Of a DNA stretch of 11,458 nt, positions 5,967 through 11,458 are shown piece after piece; position 1 is the stretch's first letter; each line of letters begins with the position of its first letter. The stretch lies in contig JAGHSH010000062.1 in assembly GCA_018065965.1 (NCBI GenBank), positions 1-11,458 of the forward strand. Direction: 5' to 3'. Made by a program: the position numbers and the translations under genes. The notes beneath the pieces are model-generated. The model did not search any database. It had not been told where the DNA came from and saw nothing but the letters and a program-made list of their open reading frames with translations. Source of the DNA: Candidatus Apopatocola equi. Lineage in GTDB: Bacteria > Bacillota > Clostridia > Oscillospirales > Oscillospiraceae.

Positions 5967-6084
5967 TCGTCAAATAACTTTGTTTTTTGACGAGAAAAGT
6001 CCTCGCGCTCTATCGCCTTGTTGCTGCGGCCGTTTTGTTTTCTTTCTTACACCGCCCGCGACGCATTATTTATGTGTTTGACGA
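5967..6084. repeat. Three copies of an octamer (TTTGACGA) in the convergent intergenic gap
   Basis: The 171-base gap between the rpsR terminator and the radical SAM gene has no credible gene. It holds TTTGACGA on the + strand at 5986-5993 and 6077-6084, and on the - strand at 5974-5967. The first pair forms an 8-bp inverted repeat around an 11-base loop. A separate inverted pair, TTCTTTCTT and AAGAAAGAA, lies further along. The gap is more A+T-rich than the genes. Function unknown; it may be chance, a protein site or an RNA fold. Confidence 0.4.
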
Positions 6085-6110
6085 AAAAGACAAGAAAGAA
6101 TGGGGGGCTG

Positions 6111-6133
6111 AAAAAGCGGCAGCGCGCTGCGGC
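6111..6133 (-). terminator. Terminator of the glycosyltransferase-radical SAM operon
   Basis: Read on the minus strand, GCCGCAG (6133-6127) pairs with CTGCCGC (6122-6116) with one C-C mismatch and a CGCG loop, followed by five Ts (6115-6111). It starts 2 bases after the stop codon of the radical SAM gene. The stem is short, so the downstream bidirectional hairpin may help. Confidence 0.6.
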
Positions 6134-6135
6134 GA

Positions 6136-7017
6136 TCAGAAAACGCCGGTGCCGTCAAAGGCCGGGATCTGCTCCTCCCCGGCGGCGCTGAGCTCCTGCA
6201 CGAAGCCGTCCTCAATGCCGCTGTTTTCCAGCTCCTCCAGCACCGCGTCCCACTCCTCCTGCGTCAGCGTCCGCTGCAGCTCCGGGAACCGGGCAAGACT
6301 GCCGCAGGGGGTGTACTGCGCCATCAGGGAGAAGAGCACCTCCCCCGGCAGAAACTCCCGATCCACCCAGCGGATGACCCGGCGGGAGTTCTCCACCTGT
6401 CCGGGCAGCACCAGATGCCGGATGATCACGCCCCGGCGCAGCAGCCCCTCTTCGTCCGTTTCCGTGCCGCCTGCCAGCTCCACCATCCGGCGGATGGCGG
6501 CCGCAGCCACGGCGGGGTAGTCCGGAGCGCGGGAATAGCGTCCGGCGGGCTCGGAGAGAGCATATTTGTAATCGGGCATCCACACGCTCATATAAGGGGC
6601 GAGCGCCTCGACGGTTTCCACGGTCTCATAGCCGGAGCAGTTCCACACAACGGGGACGGAGGGCTTCGCCAGCTCCAGGGCGGAGAGGATCTGGGGCACG
6701 AACTGGGTGCCGGTGACCAGATTCAGATTGTGTACGCCGCCGTCCTCCAGCCGCCGGAAAATGTCCGCCAGCTGCTCCACGGAGACCTCACTGCCCTCCA
6801 GCCCCCGGGAGAGCCGGTAATTCTGGCAGTAAACGCAGCCCAGAGAGCAGCCCGCAAAGAACACCGCGCCGCTGCCCCGGCTGCCGCTGATGCAGGGCTC
6901 CTCCCCGTAATGGGGGGCTGCCCGGGCGATCCGGACGGTTTCGCCAACCCGGCAGACGCCCCGGCCCATGCTCCGGTCGGCGCCGCAGCGGCGGGGACAC
7001 AGCTCACAGCTTTTCAC
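6136..7017 (-). CDS. PflX-like radical SAM protein (COG1313), function unknown
   Basis: The 293-residue protein belongs to the radical SAM superfamily. It has the cluster motif Cys57-x3-Cys61-x2-Cys64 (CSLGCVYCQNY), which holds a 4Fe-4S cluster for S-adenosylmethionine cleavage. In front lies a Cys-rich N-terminal segment with Cys4, Cys7, Cys11 and Cys22, possibly a metal site. NLNLVTGTQFVPQI (97-110) and YMSVWMPDYKYA (142-153) are typical of the COG1313/PflX group. That group is often named pyruvate formate-lyase activating enzyme by similarity, but its substrate is unknown to me and no pyruvate formate-lyase gene is adjacent. The start is GTG at 7017, 9 bases after GGGGAGG on the minus strand. 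It overlaps the glycosyltransferase gene by 14 bp, so the two are translationally linked. Confidence 0.85.
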   Translation of the reverse strand: MKSCELCPRRCGADRSMGRGVCRVGETVRIARAAPHYGEEPCISGSRGSGAVFFAGCSLGCVYCQNYRLSRGLEGSEVSVEQLADIFRRLEDGGVHNLNLVTGTQFVPQILSALELAKPSVPVVWNCSGYETVETVEALAPYMSVWMPDYKYALSEPAGRYSRAPDYPAVAAAAIRRMVELAGGTETDEEGLLRRGVIIRHLVLPGQVENSRRVIRWVDREFLPGEVLFSLMAQYTPCGSLARFPELQRTLTQEEWDAVLEELENSGIEDGFVQELSAAGEEQIPAFDGTGVF

Positions 7018-7759
7018 AGTGCAGCACCTCCCCGATGTAGGGATCCAGTTCCCCGCGGGGCTCCGGCTGCGGCTTCAGCCGACCGCAGACAAAACCCTTC
7101 ATGGCCAGCTTCAGCATCTTCTTCAGGGTATATTTGCTCTCGCCCGCTTCTCTGGCGCGGCGGTCATAGGAAACGGTCTCGATCCGGCTGCCGATGCGTT
7201 TCACCAGCCCCCGCAGGAACAGATCGTCCTCCCGGTAGTGGGCGAGCTTCTCCAGTGCGCCGGTATCCATGAGCCGGTAGTCCGCATGGTCATAGATGAG
7301 GTCGCTGCCCAGCAGCCGCATGAGGGTATAATACCCCCGGGCGGTGGTGCGCTTGAGGAAGGTGTCCGTGGCCCGGCTGGCACGGACGCCGCAGACCACG
7401 TCCGTCCCGTCCAGATAGGCCGCCCACATACCGTCCATGGCGTTGATGTCGTCCTGCAGATCCGCATCGATGCTCACGGCGGCATCGCAGCGGAAGCGGC
7501 TCCACATCAGCCCGGCGGTCAGGGCGTTCTGATGCCCCCGGTTCTGCTTCAGCCGCAGACCGCTGAAGTGCGCGTCCCGCTCGTGCAGCTCCGAGATGAT
7601 GCGCCAGGTGCTGTCGGAGGAGCCGTCATCCACCAGCACGATACGACCCTTCGGACAGAGCTGCTCCAGCTTCTGCCGGAACACCGGGGCGGAGAGGGGC
7701 AGCGCCTCCTCCTCGTTATAGCAGGGCACCACAATATACAGTATACGATCGCTTGTCAT
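7004..7759 (-). CDS. GT2-family glycosyltransferase, GtrB/DPM1-like but without membrane anchors
   Basis: The 251-residue protein has a GT-A fold of family 2. It opens with YIVVPCYNEEEALP (8-21), followed by VLVDDGSSDST (41-51), NRGHQNALTAGL (73-84) and the metal-binding DAD at 98-100 with QDD at 102-104. AREAGESKYTLKKML (202-216) matches the conserved end of the GtrB/DPM1 catalytic domain. Relatives transfer glucose or mannose from a nucleotide sugar to polyprenyl phosphate and usually run to about 310-330 residues with two C-terminal membrane helices. Here the protein stops about 35 residues after that motif, with a polar tail and no hydrophobic segment in any frame. The start ATG (7757-7759) has AAGGAG on the minus strand, 9 bases upstream. 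It is the first gene of the operon. Donor and acceptor are unknown. Confidence 0.88.
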   Translation of the reverse strand: MTSDRILYIVVPCYNEEEALPLSAPVFRQKLEQLCPKGRIVLVDDGSSDSTWRIISELHERDAHFSGLRLKQNRGHQNALTAGLMWSRFRCDAAVSIDADLQDDINAMDGMWAAYLDGTDVVCGVRASRATDTFLKRTTARGYYTLMRLLGSDLIYDHADYRLMDTGALEKLAHYREDDLFLRGLVKRIGSRIETVSYDRRAREAGESKYTLKKMLKLAMKGFVCGRLKPQPEPRGELDPYIGEVLHCEKL

Positions 7760-7794
7760 GAAAGACTTCTCCTTACACAGCGGATTTTTTCTCT

Positions 7795-7823
7795 ATTTTA
7801 ACCCAAAGCGCAGGATTTTGCAA
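7795..7823 (-). promoter_or_regulatory. Predicted promoter of the glycosyltransferase-radical SAM operon
   Basis: On the minus strand, TTGCAA (7823-7818) is a -35 box with 4 of 6 consensus bases and TAAAAT (7800-7795) is a -10 box with 5 of 6, separated by 17 bases. Transcription would begin near 7788 and leave a leader of about 28 bases carrying the AAGGAG ribosome binding site. Confidence 0.65.
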
Positions 7824-7891
7824 CTATACATATTTTGACTGAAAAAGGCCATCATATGAACAAAATTGCATAAAATCATCACATTTCACTC

Positions 7892-7920
7892 TTGCATTCT
7901 TGGCGAATGCGTTATACAAT
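7892..7920 (+). promoter_or_regulatory. Predicted promoter of the pgk-tpiA-gpmI operon
   Basis: TTGCAT (7892-7897) and TACAAT (7915-7920) are separated by 17 bases, matching 4 of 6 and 5 of 6 consensus positions. Transcription would start near 7927 and give a 5' UTR of about 37 bases. It faces away from the promoter of the minus-strand operon; about 70 bases separate the two. Confidence 0.7.
7894..7910 (+). promoter_or_regulatory. Dyad in the pgk promoter spacer, candidate operator
   Basis: GCATTC (7894-7899) and GAATGC (7905-7910) form a perfect 6-bp inverted repeat with a 5-base centre, lying between and partly over the -35 box. A dimeric repressor bound here would block RNA polymerase. 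No cognate regulator gene is in the window, and a 6-bp dyad can occur by chance. Confidence 0.35.
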
Positions 7921-7963
7921 GAAAGGGCTGAAACTATTTCCAACTTTTTCGGGAGGTCATTCC

Positions 7964-9148
7964 ATGAATTACAGGAAAAAGAGCATCCGCGACGTGGAGC
8001 TGCAGGGCAAGAAGGTTCTGCTGCGCGTCGACTTCAACGTCCCTCAGGACAAAACGACCCACGCCGTTACCAGTGATGTGCGCATCCGCGCCGCGCTGCC
8101 TACCATTCAGTATCTGCTGGATCAGAACTGCGCACTGGTCATCTGCTCCCATCTGGGCAAGCCCAAGGGAGAGGTAAAGAGCGAGCTGAGTCTTGCTCCC
8201 GTGGCTGCGTGCTTTGAGAAGCTGCTGGGCCGCAAGGTCATCTTCGCCGCCGATACCATCGGCGAGGACGCCAAGGCCAAGGCCGCTGCCCTCAAGGGCG
8301 GCGAGGTACTCCTGCTGGAGAACACCCGCTTCGATCCCCGGGAAGAAAAGAACGATCCCGAATTTTCCAAGGCTCTGGCCTCTTTGGCCGAGGTCTATGT
8401 GTCCGACGCCTTCGGCGCTGTGCACCGTGCCCATGCCAGCACCGCCGGTGTGGCTGACTACCTGCCCGCCTACTGCGGCTTCCTGGTGGAGAAGGAGCTG
8501 ACCGCCATCGGCGGCGCGATCGAGGATCCGAAGCGTCCTCTGGTGGCCGTGCTGGGCGGCGCCAAGATCGGCGACAAGCTGGCCGTCATCGAAAACCTGC
8601 TGAAGAAGGCCGATACCCTCATCATCGGCGGCGGCATGGCCTACACCTTCCTCAAGGCGCAGGGCTATGAGATCGGCACCTCTCTGCTGGACGAGAGCAA
8701 GCTCGACTACTGCCGGGATATGCTGGCGCAGGCCGGTGAGCGCATCGTCCTGCCCGTGGATCACGTGGTGGCGGACAAGTACGATGCCGAGGCTCAGAGC
8801 AAGGTCGTGGCCAACGACGCCATTCCCGCTGACTGGATGGGACTGGACATCGGCCCCGCCACTGCCGCGAAGTTTGCCGAGATCGTGAAGAACGCCGGCA
8901 CCGTGGTGTGGAACGGCCCCATGGGCGTTTTTGAATTTGACCGCTTTGCTGCCGGTACCAAGGCTGTGGCCGAGGCCATGGCTGCCTGCCCCGGCGTGAC
9001 CGTGATCGGCGGCGGCGACAGCGCCTCTGCCATCGAGAAGCTGGGTCTGGAGGACAAGGTGACGCACGTGTCCACCGGCGGCGGCGCTTCTCTGGAATTC
9101 ATGGAGGGCAAGGAGCTGCCCGGCGTGGCCTGCCTGCTGGACAAGTAA
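7964..9148 (+). CDS. pgk: Phosphoglycerate kinase
   Basis: This cytoplasmic glycolytic enzyme transfers phosphate from 1,3-bisphosphoglycerate to ADP, making ATP and 3-phosphoglycerate. The 394 residues match the bacterial length. Features in order are RVDFNVP at 21-27, SHLGKPKG at 62-69 and ENTRFDPREEKND at 119-131 in the N-domain. VLGGAKIGDK (196-205), WNGPMGVFE (316-324) and GGGDSASA (349-356), which binds the nucleotide, lie in the C-domain. The ATG at 7964 follows GGGAGG (7951-7956) by 7 bases and gives the family's usual N-terminus. An open frame extends 24 codons further upstream, but those codons cover the promoter's -10 region. tpiA starts 9 bases after the stop. Confidence 0.98.
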   Translation: MNYRKKSIRDVELQGKKVLLRVDFNVPQDKTTHAVTSDVRIRAALPTIQYLLDQNCALVICSHLGKPKGEVKSELSLAPVAACFEKLLGRKVIFAADTIGEDAKAKAAALKGGEVLLLENTRFDPREEKNDPEFSKALASLAEVYVSDAFGAVHRAHASTAGVADYLPAYCGFLVEKELTAIGGAIEDPKRPLVAVLGGAKIGDKLAVIENLLKKADTLIIGGGMAYTFLKAQGYEIGTSLLDESKLDYCRDMLAQAGERIVLPVDHVVADKYDAEAQSKVVANDAIPADWMGLDIGPATAAKFAEIVKNAGTVVWNGPMGVFEFDRFAAGTKAVAEAMAACPGVTVIGGGDSASAIEKLGLEDKVTHVSTGGGASLEFMEGKELPGVACLLDK

Positions 9149-9157
9149 GGCTCTCCC

Positions 9158-9931
9158 ATGAACAAAAAATATCGCCGGGTCTATATTGCCGGCAACTGGA
9201 AAATGAATATGCTCCCCTCCCGCACCAAGACCTTTGTGGAGGAGCTGAAGCGGATGATGCCCCCCGTCAAGCACTGCTGCACGGCGGTGCTCTGCATGCC
9301 GGCCACGCATCTGAGCGCCATGGGCAGCCCCCGCTTCCGCCGGGTCTCCGCCGGTGCGCAGAATGTCAGCGAGTTCGACATGGGCGCGCACACCGGCGAG
9401 GTCTCTGCGGAGATGCTCAAGGACGCCGGCGCCCAGTACTGCATCATCGGCCACAGCGAGCGGCGGCAGTACAACGGTGAGACCGACGAGCAGGTGCATG
9501 AAAAGCTGCTGAAGCTGCTGGAGAACGGCATCACCCCCATCCTCTGCGTGGGCGAAACGGCGGAGCAGCGCCGGAGAGGCCTGACCATGGAGCACATTGC
9601 CTATCAGCTCAAGGCCGCCATCCACGGTCTCAGCGACGAGCAGATCCGCAGCGTGGTCATCGCCTATGAGCCCGTGTGGGCCATCGGCACCGGCGTTACC
9701 GCCACGGCGGCGCAGGCGCAGGAGGTCTGTTTCAACCTCCGGGAGCTGCTGCGCCGGGATTACGGCGCACTTGTCAGCCGGAAGGTGTCCATCCTCTACG
9801 GCGGCTCCATGAACGCCGGGAACTGCGCCGAGCTGCTGGCACAGAACGATATCGACGGCGGTCTCATCGGCGGCGCATCTCTGACGGCGGCTGACTTTGC
9901 CGCTATTATCACCGAGGGCTGCAAGGAGTAA
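9158..9931 (+). CDS. tpiA: Triosephosphate isomerase
   Basis: This enzyme interconverts dihydroxyacetone phosphate and glyceraldehyde-3-phosphate, joining the glycerone branch (including carbon delivered by transketolase and aldolase) to lower glycolysis. The 257 residues form the usual TIM barrel. Catalytic residues are visible: Asn13 and Lys15 (GNWKMN), His99 in IIGHSERRQ and Glu171 in AYEPVWAIGTG. The phosphate-binding YGGSM is at 214-218. The ribosome binding site is weak: only AAGG at 9147-9150 overlapping the pgk stop, 7 bases before the ATG, so coupling to pgk translation is likely. gpmI begins 8 bases after the stop. Confidence 0.98.
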   Translation: MNKKYRRVYIAGNWKMNMLPSRTKTFVEELKRMMPPVKHCCTAVLCMPATHLSAMGSPRFRRVSAGAQNVSEFDMGAHTGEVSAEMLKDAGAQYCIIGHSERRQYNGETDEQVHEKLLKLLENGITPILCVGETAEQRRRGLTMEHIAYQLKAAIHGLSDEQIRSVVIAYEPVWAIGTGVTATAAQAQEVCFNLRELLRRDYGALVSRKVSILYGGSMNAGNCAELLAQNDIDGGLIGGASLTAADFAAIITEGCKE

Positions 9932-9939
9932 AGAAAAAG

Positions 9940-11458
9940 ATGAAGAAACCAGCCGTACTTCTGATTCTGGACGGCTTCGGCCTCGCTCCCGCCGGGGAGG
10001 CCAACGCCATCTCTCAGGCAAAAACGCCCGTGCTGGACGGCCTTTTTGCCGCCTGTCCCCATTCTCAGCTTTCCGCCAGCGGTCTGGACGTGGGTCTTCC
10101 CGTGGGTCAGATGGGCAACAGCGAGGTGGGACACACCAATATCGGCGCAGGCCGGGTGATCTTTCAGGATCTGCCGAAGATCTCGCAGGCCATCGAGACC
10201 GGCGCCTTCTTTGAGAACAAAGCCTATGCCGCGGCCATGGACGAGGCCCGGGAGGGCGGCCATGCCCTCCATATCATCGGCCTGCTGTCCGACGGCGGCG
10301 TTCACAGCCACAACACCCATCTCTATGCCCTGCTGAAAATGGCTAAGCAGCGCGGCGTGAGCCGCTGCTATGTCCATGCGCTGCTGGACGGCCGCGATGT
10401 GGGCCCCACCACCGGCAAGGGCTATGTGGAGGAGCTGCTGGCGAAGATGCGGGAACTGGATTACGGCTCTCTCGCCACCCTGCAGGGCCGGTTCTACGGC
10501 ATGGACCGGGACAAGCGCTACGAGCGGGTGGAGCGGGGCTATAACGCCATCGTCTGCGGCGAGGGCGTGCAGAATCCCGATCCCGTGCAGGCTGTGCAGA
10601 ACAGCTATGACGCCGGGGTGACCGATGAGTTCATGGAGCCCACGGTGTGCGACCGCGGCGGCATGATCCGTCCCCATGACAGCGTGATCTTCCTGAACTT
10701 CCGTCCCGACCGGGCCCGGGAGCTGTCCCACGCCCTGACGGACGAGGAGTTTGCGCCCTTCGAGCGCCGGGAGGGCTTCTTCCCCCTGCACTATGTCTGC
10801 ACCACCGAGTATGATGCATCCCTGCGGAACGTGAGCATTGCCTTCCCGCCGGAGGAGATCGACCAGACCTTCGGGCAGGTGCTCTCTCAGGCGGGGCTGA
10901 CCCAGCTGCGCATTGCCGAAACGGAGAAGTATGCCCATGTGACCTTCTTCTTCAACGGCGGCCGGGAGGAGCCCTATGCCCTGGAGGATCGCTGCCTGAT
11001 CCCATCGCCCCGGGACTATGCTACCTATGACCTGATCCCCGAGATGAGCGGCTGCAAGGTGGCTGAGGAGTGCGCCGCACGCATCCGCAGCGGAAAATAC
11101 GACGCGGTGATCTGCAATCTGGCCAACTGCGACATGGTGGGTCACACCGCCGTGCGGGATGCGGTCATCCGGGCTGTGGAAACCGTGGACGCCTGCGTGG
11201 GCACTATCGTGGAAGCGGTTCGGGAAATGGGCGGTACGGCCCTCATCACCGCCGACCACGGCAACGCGGACAATATCCTTTCCCCCGACGGCAGCCCCGA
11301 TACGGCCCATACCACCAATCCCGTGCCCCTGATTCTGGTGGGGCGCGGCGGCAGACTGCAGGACGGCCGCCTCTGCGACCTGTGCCCCACGCTGCTGGAG
11401 CTGATGGGTCTTCCCCAGCCTGCGGAGATGACGGGCGTGAGCCTGCTCTCCCGTGAGT
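9940..11458 (+). CDS. gpmI: 2,3-bisphosphoglycerate-independent phosphoglycerate mutase, 3' end outside window
   Basis: This metal-dependent enzyme converts 3-phosphoglycerate to 2-phosphoglycerate without the bisphosphoglycerate cofactor. The window holds 506 codons without a stop, and the sequence reaches PAEMTGVSLL, normally the last dozen residues, so little is missing. It is an alkaline phosphatase-superfamily protein: Asp11 (LDGFG), nucleophile Ser61 in MGNSEVGH, VHSHNTH at 121-127, NFRPDRARE at 253-261, Asp398 and His402 in DMVGH, DHGNAD at 439-444 and His457. The HTG seen in many relatives after DMVG is HTA here. The ATG at 9940 has AAGGAG at 9923-9928, 11 bases upstream inside tpiA. 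It is the third gene of the glycolytic operon; whether eno follows cannot be seen. Confidence 0.96.
   Translation, partial: MKKPAVLLILDGFGLAPAGEANAISQAKTPVLDGLFAACPHSQLSASGLDVGLPVGQMGNSEVGHTNIGAGRVIFQDLPKISQAIETGAFFENKAYAAAMDEAREGGHALHIIGLLSDGGVHSHNTHLYALLKMAKQRGVSRCYVHALLDGRDVGPTTGKGYVEELLAKMRELDYGSLATLQGRFYGMDRDKRYERVERGYNAIVCGEGVQNPDPVQAVQNSYDAGVTDEFMEPTVCDRGGMIRPHDSVIFLNFRPDRARELSHALTDEEFAPFERREGFFPLHYVCTTEYDASLRNVSIAFPPEEIDQTFGQVLSQAGLTQLRIAETEKYAHVTFFFNGGREEPYALEDRCLIPSPRDYATYDLIPEMSGCKVAEECAARIRSGKYDAVICNLANCDMVGHTAVRDAVIRAVETVDACVGTIVEAVREMGGTALITADHGNADNILSPDGSPDTAHTTNPVPLILVGRGGRLQDGRLCDLCPTLLELMGLPQPAEMTGVSLLSRE

Noticed and set aside
4588..5973. 461-codon minus-strand open frame antisense to rplL, rpsF, ssb and rpsR
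   Set aside because: It is antisense to four certain genes and starts across a terminator hairpin; the translation is low-complexity leucine/alanine-rich.
5987..6520. Open frame on the + strand with a hydrophobic N-terminus resembling a signal peptide
   Set aside because: The TTG start lacks a ribosome binding site, and most of the frame is antisense to the radical SAM gene; the hydrophobic part falls in the short convergent gap.
6415..7801. Overlapping + strand open frames of 277-285 codons opposite the radical SAM and glycosyltransferase genes
   Set aside because: Both real genes on the minus strand have complete motifs and ribosome binding sites; the + frames show no family features.
7833..7876. 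Possible second promoter with TTGACT and a downstream TAAAAT on the + strand
   Set aside because: The spacing of about 30 bases is far too long for a vegetative promoter; the pair at 7892-7920 fits better.
7892..7963. 24-codon N-terminal extension of pgk
   Set aside because: The extension would begin at the -35 box and include the -10 box; the ATG at 7964 has a strong GGGAGG and gives the normal Pgk N-terminus.
7934..10021. 695-codon minus-strand open frame antisense to pgk and tpiA
   Set aside because: It covers two certain glycolytic genes in antisense and has no recognisable domain; a codon-bias artefact.
9796..11310. 504-codon minus-strand open frame antisense to gpmI
   Set aside because: gpmI on the + strand is complete in motifs over 506 codons; the antisense frame is a compositional shadow.

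Overview
The window reads as chromosomal housekeeping DNA from a GC-rich, Gram-positive, fermentative anaerobe. An Oscillospiraceae/Ruminococcaceae-like member of the Clostridia is the best guess. Supporting signs are strong GGAGG-type ribosome binding sites, some TTG and GTG starts, a two-gene (split) transketolase, an L10 leader of the Firmicutes kind, cofactor-independent phosphoglycerate mutase, and the gene order rpsF-ssb-rpsR. The family-level assignment is an inference, since no 16S or other marker is present. I see no mobile element, CRISPR array, tRNA, rRNA or phage gene.

Layout. (1) Bases 1-3674, + strand: aspS followed by both halves of a transketolase. The genes are packed with overlaps of 8 and 1 bp and end in a hairpin terminator. 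(2) Bases 3695-5964, + strand: a consensus promoter with an extended -10, an L10-type autoregulatory leader with its own attenuator, then rplJ-rplL and rpsF-ssb-rpsR, closed by a strong terminator. No internal promoter or terminator is evident, so the five genes may form one transcript. (3) Bases 5965-6135: a short convergent gap with a repeated octamer motif and a minus-strand terminator. (4) Bases 6136-7823, - strand: a two-gene operon of a short GT2 glycosyltransferase and an uncharacterised PflX-like (COG1313) radical SAM protein, overlapping by 14 bp. (5) Bases 7892-11458, + strand: a promoter with an internal dyad, then pgk-tpiA-gpmI. gpmI is cut by the window edge probably only a few codons before its end.

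How it fits together. Transketolase links the pentose phosphate pathway to fructose-6-phosphate and glyceraldehyde-3-phosphate, and Tpi, Pgk and GpmI carry the triose part of glycolysis. AspRS, L10, L7/L12, S6 and S18 serve translation, and SSB serves replication and repair. The glycosyltransferase/radical SAM pair is the only part whose job cannot be read from its families.

I do not find a convincing undescribed system. The points most worth a second look are the alphaproteobacterial-looking AspRS, the L10 leader switch and the fused ribosomal operon without rpoBC, the glycosyltransferase lacking membrane anchors coupled to a COG1313 protein, and the dyad inside the pgk promoter. Long open frames antisense to nearly every gene are by-products of GC-rich third codon positions.
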